A DNA stretch of 64,000 nt from Allotamlana fucoidanivorans (GTDB taxonomy: Bacteria > Bacteroidota > Bacteroidia > Flavobacteriales > Flavobacteriaceae), in NCBI RefSeq assembly GCF_045788535.1, contig NZ_CP074074.1, positions 2,108,001 to 2,172,000 of the forward strand. The letters are read 5' to 3'. Under the pieces are notes generated by a model. The model saw only the letters and a list, made by a program, of their open reading frames with translations, ran no database searches and was not told the origin of the DNA. Position 1 is the first letter of the stretch; the number at the start of each line of letters is the position of its first letter. The position numbers and the translations under genes were made by a program. Positions 1-7,786 of this stretch are shown piece after piece.

Positions 1-1
1 T

Positions 2-1621
2 GTGGCAATGGATGCCTACGGGTTTGAATGGCTTACAACAGTAAATAAGGCTATTCCTTACTTTAAAAATACGCCATTTCCTCTAAAGGACGAAAATTAT
101 CAATTCATAGCAGATCGCTTTAACTACACATATCGAAGAATGATTTATAAGGATAATTTAGACTATGTGGTAACAGGACGTAGCTTTTTTGGTGATTTAT
201 CTGACTTTGGTTCTAAAAAAGTTGCTAGGGAAATAAAAATTTTATTGGAAGGTAAATCTCCAACTACAAAGATAGAGAACGAAAAAGAATTGATAGAATT
301 GAAAGATGCGCTAAAAAGCAAAACGCATACATTCACAGGAACTACTGCTTTTTGGAATGCTGATTACCTAATGCACAGAAAAGAAAATAAAGAAACTAAT
401 TATTTCTTTTCGGTAAAGCACAAGTCGATTCGTACATCAGGAGCAGAAGATTTTTCAAAGGTTCGTAAGTCTTGGCATACTGGAAGTGGTGTGTTTCAAC
501 TTATGGTAGAAGGGGATGAGTATTCTACAGAAGTGAAATCTAATGCTGATTGGCATACTATGCCTGGAGTTACAGAAGAGTGGAACACAACTCCGTTGCC
601 CAAGAAAGGGCATGCCTCTGATGCAAAACCGGGAGACAATTTATTTTCGGGGATTTTATCTGACAATGAATATGGGCTAACAGGGTACCATCATTTACCT
701 CGCGATTCCTATACCGCCGCAGAAGCCTTAAAGTCTTATCATCTGATTGATAACTATGGAATAGCCTTGGGTAGTAATATTCAAAGAAAATTGCATTCTG
801 TTGGAAAAGAACCCATTGTGACATGCATTGATCAATCCAAATTCGATTCGACATTAACTTTTTGTCTTAATGGAACCGTAGGTGAAATTAAGCCAGGTGA
901 AAATACAAATTTATCAGAACCAATAACAGAACCTTCATGGTTGCATCATGGTAAAAAAGGTTATTTAATATTTCCAAAAAACAAACAAGACCTTCAAATA
1001 AAAACAGGCAAAGAGATTAATGTTACAGCATCTGATCTGAAAATTTCCAAAAGCAAGAATTTTATTCTAGCGCTTAATCATGGTATAAAGCCTAATAATA
1101 AAGAGGGTAACGATTATCATTACGTTCTTCTTGCAGGCGTAGAGGTAGGAGACATGCAGAACGCCTTAGATTCTTATCTGTTAGATTTAAAAACGTATTA
1201 TTTGAAAGACAAGTACCATGCATTAATTAGTAATAAACATAATTTGATGCAAATTGTGTTTTTTGATTCGGCCAGAGCAAAATTAGAAAATGATACATGG
1301 GTTGAAGCTGATAAACCAGCCCTAGTGATGATAAAAGATTTAAGTAGTGCAATTCGTTTATCAGTTACAGACCCTATGCATAACCTTGAGTCTGATAAAA
1401 TCACCTTAAAAGTTCCCTTTAAATTAAAACCTGGTAGCTATGAATACAACTTTTCTGGAATACAGCAACAAAGAGGTGAAAATGTGTTAGTCACTCAATC
1501 CGATAAAGAGTCGATTATAACCATTAATTTACCTGATAAAAATGATGGTAGTTTCTATAGTTACAGAGAAGAATTATATGCTGGGGCACCTATTGTTTTG
1601 GTATTAGAAAAACAAATGTGA
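2..1621 (+). CDS. Polysaccharide lyase family 8-like protein, 3' part (5' end outside window)
   Basis: The reading frame is open to the window edge, so the N-terminal part of the catalytic toroid and the signal peptide are missing. The visible 539 residues begin near the end of an alpha/alpha-toroid (YGFEWL, then VVTGRSFFGD, like the conserved GR-S segment of PL8 lyases). They continue into a large beta-sandwich with FSVKHKS, the SW-TGSG segment and DWHTMPGVTEEW, which resembles the W-x-x-x-PG-TT motif of chondroitin/hyaluronate lyases. The family cleaves uronic-acid-containing glycans by beta-elimination, which fits the GH88 gene and sulfatases downstream. The catalytic His and Tyr are expected upstream of the window and cannot be checked. 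Family assignment is by motif resemblance; the substrate is inferred only broadly. Confidence 0.75.
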   Translation: MAMDAYGFEWLTTVNKAIPYFKNTPFPLKDENYQFIADRFNYTYRRMIYKDNLDYVVTGRSFFGDLSDFGSKKVAREIKILLEGKSPTTKIENEKELIELKDALKSKTHTFTGTTAFWNADYLMHRKENKETNYFFSVKHKSIRTSGAEDFSKVRKSWHTGSGVFQLMVEGDEYSTEVKSNADWHTMPGVTEEWNTTPLPKKGHASDAKPGDNLFSGILSDNEYGLTGYHHLPRDSYTAAEALKSYHLIDNYGIALGSNIQRKLHSVGKEPIVTCIDQSKFDSTLTFCLNGTVGEIKPGENTNLSEPITEPSWLHHGKKGYLIFPKNKQDLQIKTGKEINVTASDLKISKSKNFILALNHGIKPNNKEGNDYHYVLLAGVEVGDMQNALDSYLLDLKTYYLKDKYHALISNKHNLMQIVFFDSARAKLENDTWVEADKPALVMIKDLSSAIRLSVTDPMHNLESDKITLKVPFKLKPGSYEYNFSGIQQQRGENVLVTQSDKESIITINLPDKNDGSFYSYREELYAGAPIVLVLEKQM

Positions 1622-1756
1622 TTTAAAATCAATAATTATTTCAGTTATTGGTCATCTTGGTTTTCTGCTCAAATCTAAAGAACTACTGTACTAAGTCAAT
1701 AAATATGTTTAACAGATAAGATATAATATCTTCTTAATAAAAGTTAATTAAAAAAT

Positions 1757-2668
1757 ATGAATTTTAAAAAAATAGCCCAAAATGTTTTTGTACTCAGCTC
1801 ATTATTTCTCATACTAAGTTGTACCAAGCCACAAAATAAACGCATAGTCATAATTGGTTTAGACGGATTAAGTGTAGAAGGGTATCAAAAATCTCAACAT
1901 CCAAATTTAGATTCTCTAATGGAACAAGGAATTTTGTCTTTAAATACCCGATGTGTAATGCCTTCAGTAACATTACCAAATTGGACAAGTCATTTAACTT
2001 CCGGAGGCCCCGAACAGCATGGTGTAACCTCAAATAAATGGAGAATAGATAATCAAAGACTTCCTCCTATAGAAAAAGATGATTTAGGTTATTATCCTTC
2101 TGTATTTAAAATTTTAAAGGAACAAGTTCCAGGCGTAAAAATAGGTTATTATTACAACTGGGCTAATTTGATTAATTCAATTAATAAAGTTTATATAGAT
2201 GACTTGAGTTATGAAGAGAATGATGGATATCATGAAAATTATAATAAAGCATATAACTTTATAGTTGACAACAAACTTAATCCAACATTAGTCTTTTTAT
2301 ATTCAGTTCATGTTGATCATGCTGGTCATAAATATAATTGGATGTCGTCGGAATACATAAAATCTATAGAAGATATTGATGTAGAAATCGGTAATTTGGT
2401 TAACAGGCTAAAATCTTCTGGACTTTATAAAAATACAAATTTTTTATTGATAACAGATCATGGTGGAATAAAAAGAGGTCATGGTGGTTTGAGTCAAGAA
2501 GAGATGGAAGTTCCATGGGGAATCACTGGGCCAAATATTGCAAAAGGAAAAACACTTACTGAACCTAATAGTAATGCAAATACAGCAAAAGTAATAACGA
2601 CGCTTTTTGAATGTAAAGAGACACCTAAATCATGGATTGGTAAAGTGCCTAACTCTATTTTTGAATAA
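1757..2668 (+). CDS. Alkaline phosphatase superfamily (nucleotide pyrophosphatase/phosphodiesterase-type) lipoprotein
   Basis: This 303-residue protein starts with a lipoprotein signal ending at Cys22 (LILSC), so it should be membrane anchored and face the periplasm or outside. The metal-binding pattern of the alkaline phosphatase fold is visible: GLDG with Asp36, the nucleophile region VTLPNWTSH with Thr72 as the likely nucleophile, HVDHAGH, and ITDHGG followed by RGHGG. A Thr nucleophile and the absence of a C-x-P-S-R motif separate it from the S1 sulfatases nearby and point to a phosphodiesterase or phosphatase. It lies 135 bp after the PL8-like gene on the same strand, and an IS256 element sits directly downstream. 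The substrate is unknown; removal of a phosphate-linked decoration from the target glycan is a possibility only. Confidence 0.8.
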   Translation: MNFKKIAQNVFVLSSLFLILSCTKPQNKRIVIIGLDGLSVEGYQKSQHPNLDSLMEQGILSLNTRCVMPSVTLPNWTSHLTSGGPEQHGVTSNKWRIDNQRLPPIEKDDLGYYPSVFKILKEQVPGVKIGYYYNWANLINSINKVYIDDLSYEENDGYHENYNKAYNFIVDNKLNPTLVFLYSVHVDHAGHKYNWMSSEYIKSIEDIDVEIGNLVNRLKSSGLYKNTNFLLITDHGGIKRGHGGLSQEEMEVPWGITGPNIAKGKTLTEPNSNANTAKVITTLFECKETPKSWIGKVPNSIFE

Positions 2669-2735
2669 ACAAAATCACTTTTAATTAAGAGCTTATTTTA
2701 TTTTAAGGTAGTATCTCACTAAGTGTGTAAAGTTT

Positions 2736-2769
2736 AAAATATCGAGGGTTGCCCCCCTCGATATTTTTT
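2736..2769 (+). terminator. Terminator-like hairpin inside left end of IS256 element
   Basis: Two perfect 13-base arms (2736-2748 and 2755-2767, core atatcgaggg / ccctcgatat) enclose a 6-base loop and run into six T residues. Placed just before the transposase start codon, it would stop read-through from outside promoters into the transposase gene, a known safeguard in insertion sequences. Confidence 0.6.
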
Positions 2770-2794
2770 GTTTAATTTTAAATTTTATACACTT

Positions 2795-3991
2795 ATGAAG
2801 AAAGAAGATTTACTAAACGATGACTTTTTAAAACAGTTCAGAACAGGAGACGAACTCACCTCCTTTCTAAAATCCATCCAAAAGCGGGGCATTGAAAAAA
2901 TGCTGGAAGGCGAACTTGATGCCCATTTGGATTATGAAAAGCACCAGCAATCCGATAACAGCAATACCCGTAACAGTTACGCTTCCAAGAAGATAAGAAC
3001 GGCATTGGGAGAGACCAACATTAAAGTGCCCCGAGACCGGGAAGCCTCTTTTGATCCCATGCTCGTCCCTAAACGAACGAATATGGGCGATGGCATAGAA
3101 AACGTCATTATCAGTCTGTATGCCAAGGGTATGAGCAATTCCGATATTGAAGAGCAAATACGTGAAGTATATGGTTTTGATGTATCTACATCCACCATAT
3201 CCCGCATCACCGACAAGGTGGCCAACGATATAGTGGCATGGCAAAACAGGCCGTTGGAACCTGTGTACCTGATTACCTGGATGGACGGTATCGTATTCAA
3301 GGTTCGTGAGAATTCCAAGGTCGTGAACAAGACCATGTACATTGCCGTAGGATTGCGCAGGGACGGCAAAAAGGAAGTCTTGGGGCTTTGGTTGGGCAAG
3401 AACGAATCTGCAGCCTTTTGGATGAGCGTACTGACCGATATCAAGGCCAGGGGCGTTCAGGACCTGCTGATCACTGCCACAGACAACCTTAACGGTTTTA
3501 CGGATACCATTAAAAACGTTTTTCCTGACTCCAAAACACAAATTTGTGTAGTGCACCAGATTAGAAACGCCTGTAGATACGTGGTATGGAAGGACAAAAA
3601 GGAATTCACCAAGGATATGAAAAACATCTATGATGCACCTACTAAAAGCGCTGCTAAAGCCGCTCTGGACGATTTTGCGGGAAAATGGGAGCACAAGTAT
3701 TCTTATGCTATCAAAAGCTGGAGAGATAACTGGGAGGAACTTACCGCTTTCTATGAATTCCCTTTAGAAATCAGAAAAATCATTTACACCACCAACCTTA
3801 TTGAAAACCTTAATGGAAAAATCAGGAAATACACCAAGAACAAGCTTTCGTTCCCAACAGATGAAGCTGTTATGAAATCCACTTTTTTAGCTTTAAGGGA
3901 GGCGACTAAAAAATGGTCCATGCCCATTAGAAATTGGGGCATTATTTTAAACCAGTTTTTGACTATATTTGAAAAAAGGGTCCGACTCTAA
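2795..3991 (+). CDS. IS256-family (mutator-type) transposase
   Basis: The 398-residue product moves the surrounding IS by DDE chemistry. The start at MKKEDLL is preferred over an upstream in-frame ATG nine codons earlier, because that one lies within the IS left end. The mutator-type signature is clear: Asp164 in TWMDGIVFKV, Asp230 in TATDNLNGF, the CVVHQIRN segment, and Glu337 in TTNLIENLNGKIRK. The frame is unbroken and the length is typical, so the element looks functional. Codon choice and GC content differ from the flanking PUL genes, consistent with recent arrival. A long antisense reading frame within it is a by-product of its composition. Confidence 0.95.
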   Translation: MKKEDLLNDDFLKQFRTGDELTSFLKSIQKRGIEKMLEGELDAHLDYEKHQQSDNSNTRNSYASKKIRTALGETNIKVPRDREASFDPMLVPKRTNMGDGIENVIISLYAKGMSNSDIEEQIREVYGFDVSTSTISRITDKVANDIVAWQNRPLEPVYLITWMDGIVFKVRENSKVVNKTMYIAVGLRRDGKKEVLGLWLGKNESAAFWMSVLTDIKARGVQDLLITATDNLNGFTDTIKNVFPDSKTQICVVHQIRNACRYVVWKDKKEFTKDMKNIYDAPTKSAAKAALDDFAGKWEHKYSYAIKSWRDNWEELTAFYEFPLEIRKIIYTTNLIENLNGKIRKYTKNKLSFPTDEAVMKSTFLALREATKKWSMPIRNWGIILNQFLTIFEKRVRL

Positions 3992-4281
3992 AAAAGTCAA
4001 ACCCTCGATTTAAAACTTACACACTTTACGGGATAGTGTCTTTTTTAACTTAGAATTACAAAAAATGATAATTTTAAAATGGCTTTATAATAGGTAACAT
4101 TTTTTAGGGAAGGTTACAAAAACAGGGAAACATTCATTATATGGTGTCATACCCCATCTTCCAGATTTAGCAGTAGTGTTTTTTATTATTGACCATATTT
4201 TATTCTAAAAGCATATTGAAACAGTAATAAAAATGACATTAAAAATTCGAGGCTTCCCTTTACAATTAGGTTTTATTTATA

Positions 4282-5793
4282 TTAGGGTAAAGGCTTCTCT
4301 ATTTTATATAGTTCTTTTAACTTGAGAAGTTCTTTTTTCATTTTAGAAATTTTGTTACTGTTTTTTAGTTTAAGGTATAAATTATTCATTTCTGAAGGGT
4401 CTTTCTTTAAATTGTAAAATTCCCATTCCTCTCCATTTGGTACATCTTTTCCATAAAACCTAATTAATTTAAAGCGCTTGTTTGCTATACCCTCATGCCT
4501 ACGAACGGAGTGTGCCCCTGGATATTCATAGTAATGATAATAGAGGCTTTTTCTCCAATCTTTAGGTGTCTTTCCTTTTAAAATTGGTACTAAACTTTTT
4601 CCTTGCATATCTTCTGGAATTGGTGCTCCCGCAATTTCTAAAAAGGTCTCAGCAAAATCTATATTTTGCACTAAATCTGAATTTACGCTTCCTGCTTTGG
4701 TCTTACCTGGCCATTTTACGATAAGAGGTGTTCTAAATGATTCTTCATACATAAAACGCTTATCAAACCAACCATGTTCACCCATATAAAAGCCTTGGTC
4801 TGATGAGTACATAATTATAGTATTTTTATCTAGACCTGTCTTTTTTAGATAAGTTAAAATGCGCCCGATATTTTTATCTAGACTCCAAATGCATCGTAGG
4901 TAATCTTTCATGTAGATTTGATATTTAAGTCTTAGTAACTCTTTATCCTTTAAATTTAAGTCTTTGAATTTTTCCCGCCTTTTATCAAATCTATTGTCAA
5001 TCTCTTTAGGTACTTTTAAAGAGGCTTTTTCATCTGCCTTAGTCATTTTTAAATCTATATGCATATTCATATGTTTAAGAATGCTCATTTTTTGTCTGTG
5101 GGCTGCCGTTGTCCTTGTGTTATAATTATCAAATAAATTGATGGGCTCTGGTATTTCAACATTTTCATACATATTTATGTGAGCACTATCTGGTACCCAT
5201 GGTCTATGCGGTGCTTTATGATGCAACATCATCATAAAAGGCTTATTTTTATCACGTTTATTTTCTAACCAATCTAAAGATTTATCTGTGATAATATTGG
5301 TAGTATAACCTTTATATTCCTTCCTTCCTTTATCCGAGAGCAGCACAGGGTCTACATAGGAGCCTTGTCCTAAAAGTACTTCCCAGTAATCAAACCCTTG
5401 CATATTGCCTCTTAAATGAATTTTTCCAATCATAGCGGTTTGATAACCATTTTTTTGAAGTATTTTTTGAAACTGTTGTTGATTGTGATCAAATGGGTGT
5501 TTTTTAGAATTGGTAAATTTACCATTTAAGTGACTCATTTTACCTGTTAATAAAGTTGCTCTACTTGGTGCACAAATAGAGTTTTCCACATAACACTTAT
5601 TGAAAATCATACCTTCTGAAGCTAACTTATCTAAGTTAGGTGTTGGATTAAGGTTTTGCAACCTTCCGCCATAAGCGCCAATGGTTTGATACGAATGGTC
5701 ATCGCTGAAAACCCAAATAATATTGGGTTTTTCTTGAGAAAATGCCAAATAATAGCATAGTAAAGACAATATTAGGAATGATTTAGTTTTCAT
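4282..5793 (-). CDS. Family S1 sulfatase (N-acetylglucosamine-6-sulfatase-like, S1_11-type)
   Basis: The start at MKTKSF gives a proper Sec signal (LLCYYLAFSQ, cleavage after about residue 20); an in-frame ATG 29 codons upstream would bury it. The mature enzyme of about 480 residues opens with the metal-binding WVFSDDHSYQ and carries Cys74-A-P-S-R, the motif converted to formylglycine by a sulfatase-maturing enzyme. SSDQGFYMGEHGWFDKRFMYEE and the C-terminal YEYPGAHSVRRHEGI are characteristic of GlcNAc-6-O-sulfatase-type members such as those in glycosaminoglycan loci. It should act in the periplasm. It follows the S1_7-like sulfatase by 134 bp on the same strand. Class is by motif resemblance; the regiospecificity is inferred. 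Confidence 0.9.
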   Translation of the reverse strand: MKTKSFLILSLLCYYLAFSQEKPNIIWVFSDDHSYQTIGAYGGRLQNLNPTPNLDKLASEGMIFNKCYVENSICAPSRATLLTGKMSHLNGKFTNSKKHPFDHNQQQFQKILQKNGYQTAMIGKIHLRGNMQGFDYWEVLLGQGSYVDPVLLSDKGRKEYKGYTTNIITDKSLDWLENKRDKNKPFMMMLHHKAPHRPWVPDSAHINMYENVEIPEPINLFDNYNTRTTAAHRQKMSILKHMNMHIDLKMTKADEKASLKVPKEIDNRFDKRREKFKDLNLKDKELLRLKYQIYMKDYLRCIWSLDKNIGRILTYLKKTGLDKNTIIMYSSDQGFYMGEHGWFDKRFMYEESFRTPLIVKWPGKTKAGSVNSDLVQNIDFAETFLEIAGAPIPEDMQGKSLVPILKGKTPKDWRKSLYYHYYEYPGAHSVRRHEGIANKRFKLIRFYGKDVPNGEEWEFYNLKKDPSEMNNLYLKLKNSNKISKMKKELLKLKELYKIEKPLP

Positions 5794-5927
5794 TTTTTTA
5801 ATTAATTGAAATATATTGTTTAGCTTCAGTAAGCTAAAAGAAATATTCAGAATTTGTTTAAGGTAATTGATGAAAATCATAATTTGAAAATTTATAGTTG
5901 TATTTTTTTAAGTAAATTATTAGGTTT

Positions 5928-7661
5928 TTATGACAGTATATTAATATACTTTTTAGGACTTTTCATCTTTTTTATCTTTAGTAAGATATCATTGAAAACG
6001 TCTCTTCTTTTATCAATGAGGTTGTTGTTTTCCATTATCCCACTTTGACCTTTAATATCAAAAAGTTTGTTTTTTCTCATTTTATCTTTGAAAATAATCG
6101 CTTTCCATCTTCCCATACGAACAAAATGTTTAACCTCTGGATATTCTGGTAACGTTTTGTAGATTTTTTCCCTTATTTTTTTGTATTTAGGTTTATTTGC
6201 CAAATTAAAAAATTGATGGGGGTCATTTTGTAGACTATACAATTCATCGCTACCATCAAAATAATGAATGTAGTACCAATCATTATCAATTATTGCGCTG
6301 TTTCCTAAACCAAAAGTTGAAGTTACAAATCTATTATGATCTATTGGTGTTGCTTTTGATAGGTAGGGTATAAGTGACTTTCCGTCTAAGTTAGTCTTAG
6401 AATTATTGGTATGAAGGTCTAGTAATGTAGGAAATATATCTATAAGGCTAACTACTTGCTGAGACTTCATACCAGCTTCAAATCCAGCCAAATTCATTTG
6501 TTTAGGGGGTACAATTATCAATGGTACTCTTTGAGACCTATACCATCCTGTCCACTTTCCCCAATGTTGTTTTTCTCCTAATTGCCATCCATGATCACTA
6601 AACAAAACAATGAAAGTGTTATCAGCATAATTGCTGTTGTCCAAAGCTTTAATAATTTTTCCCAATTGAGTATCAATAAATGTTATTGATGCCATATATG
6701 ATGACACTGCATCTTGCCATTGGTTATGTTTTAAAACAGTTTTATGAGTTCCTGATGTTCCTGCTAACAATGAAAAATCTCTTCCTGTATCTGATAAATC
6801 ATCCAAATCATTTTCATTTATTTCTGGAAGCTTAACGTGTTTGGGAGGATACAAATCATGATACTTTTTTGGTGCAAATAAAGGTTGGTGAGGGCGGAAG
6901 AAACCTAACCCTAAAAAAAAAGGTGTAGAATACTCTTTCTTAAGTTGTTCAACTCCCCAATTTGCTATTTTTCCATCCTGCATTTGATCATCACTGATAT
7001 CTAGCGGTCCCCAATCAAAAGTATTGTACTTGTTATATGGTCTATCATTAGTCATACGATTTAAAGGTAAAATAGCTTTCAGTTTACCGGGCCCTCTATT
7101 TACTTCATGTACTGGATTTTGTAGTCTAGAATTTATTTCTCCATCTACAAAAGGTCCTCCACTTACACATGTATCAGGTCCCAAATAATCAAAATGACTT
7201 TTAGCATAATCGGTTGTTTGATGAAACAGTTTACCAGCACCAAGAATAGTATAGCCATTTTGTTGAAAGTATTTAGGTATAGTTGTTAAGTCAGGTCTAC
7301 TTTCTATACTATCACTATTGGTGTATAAATCCGAGTTAAAAGGATATATGCCTGTAAAAACTGATGCTCGTGAGGGCGAGCAGAGTGGGGCGGCACAATA
7401 CGCTTTATTAAAGGAAACTCCCCTTGATGCTAGTTCATCGAAATTGGGTGTAATCATCTCTTCTTTACCCATAAAACCAAGCCAATCATTTAGATCATCT
7501 ACCGCAATAAAAAGAATATTGTAATTTGTTTTGTCGGCACTCTTAGAACTGTGAACCAAGACCCTTTTATTTTGTGTAGTGTTACAGCCGTAAAAAAGAA
7601 TTATGAAAAGGGTTGCTAAAAATACGGATGTTTTTATATGGAGGTTTTTTATTGCTAACAT
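5928..7661 (-). CDS. Family S1 sulfatase lipoprotein (iduronate-2-sulfatase-like, S1_7-type)
   Basis: A lipoprotein signal ends at Cys26 (IILFYGC). The sulfatase core begins with FIAVDDLNDW and has Cys94-S-P-S-R followed by ASVFTGIYPFNS, the formylglycine motif in the form seen in iduronate-2-sulfatase relatives. Further support comes from LGFFRPHQPLFAPKKY and FSDHGWQLGEKQHWGKWT, conserved in that group. At 577 residues it is slightly longer than the neighbouring sulfatases, with a basic C-terminal tail. It lies between the heparinase-type lyase gene and the S1_11-like sulfatase gene on the same strand and probably desulfates lyase products. The iduronate/uronate 2-O assignment is inferred; S1_7 members also act on other sugars. 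Confidence 0.9.
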   Translation of the reverse strand: MLAIKNLHIKTSVFLATLFIILFYGCNTTQNKRVLVHSSKSADKTNYNILFIAVDDLNDWLGFMGKEEMITPNFDELASRGVSFNKAYCAAPLCSPSRASVFTGIYPFNSDLYTNSDSIESRPDLTTIPKYFQQNGYTILGAGKLFHQTTDYAKSHFDYLGPDTCVSGGPFVDGEINSRLQNPVHEVNRGPGKLKAILPLNRMTNDRPYNKYNTFDWGPLDISDDQMQDGKIANWGVEQLKKEYSTPFFLGLGFFRPHQPLFAPKKYHDLYPPKHVKLPEINENDLDDLSDTGRDFSLLAGTSGTHKTVLKHNQWQDAVSSYMASITFIDTQLGKIIKALDNSNYADNTFIVLFSDHGWQLGEKQHWGKWTGWYRSQRVPLIIVPPKQMNLAGFEAGMKSQQVVSLIDIFPTLLDLHTNNSKTNLDGKSLIPYLSKATPIDHNRFVTSTFGLGNSAIIDNDWYYIHYFDGSDELYSLQNDPHQFFNLANKPKYKKIREKIYKTLPEYPEVKHFVRMGRWKAIIFKDKMRKNKLFDIKGQSGIMENNNLIDKRRDVFNDILLKIKKMKSPKKYINILS

Positions 7662-7786
7662 GTTTTATGGCTCGAAATAGTCAATCTAAAATTTTAATAT
7701 GAGAAGGATTGCTATTAATTGGACTTGAATTGGTTTATTTATATAACAAAGACACATTATTCATTATTTTATTATTATTTAATAAA

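Larger units (their letters stand above)
2710..4037 (+). mobile_element. IS256-family insertion sequence
   Basis: The transposase gene is bracketed by imperfect inverted repeats of about 40 bp. The left end contains agtgtgtaaagtttaaaat then atcgagggtt; the reverse complement of the right end reads agtgtgtaagttttaaat then cgagggttt. The total length of about 1.33 kb is normal for the family. Outer ends were placed by aligning the two repeats and may be off by a few bases; no clear 8-9 bp target duplication was found. The element separates the phosphodiesterase gene from the sulfatase cluster, and its base composition is visibly richer in G and C than the neighbouring genes, as expected for an incoming element. 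Confidence 0.85.

Noticed and set aside
2867..3694. Antisense open frame of 275 codons across the transposase gene
   Set aside because: It lies opposite an obvious full-length transposase and is a product of that gene's codon composition; no motif was seen.
5794..5880. N-terminal extension of the S1_11-type sulfatase from an upstream ATG
   Set aside because: It would place 29 residues before a good Sec signal and bury it; the internal Met is the better start.
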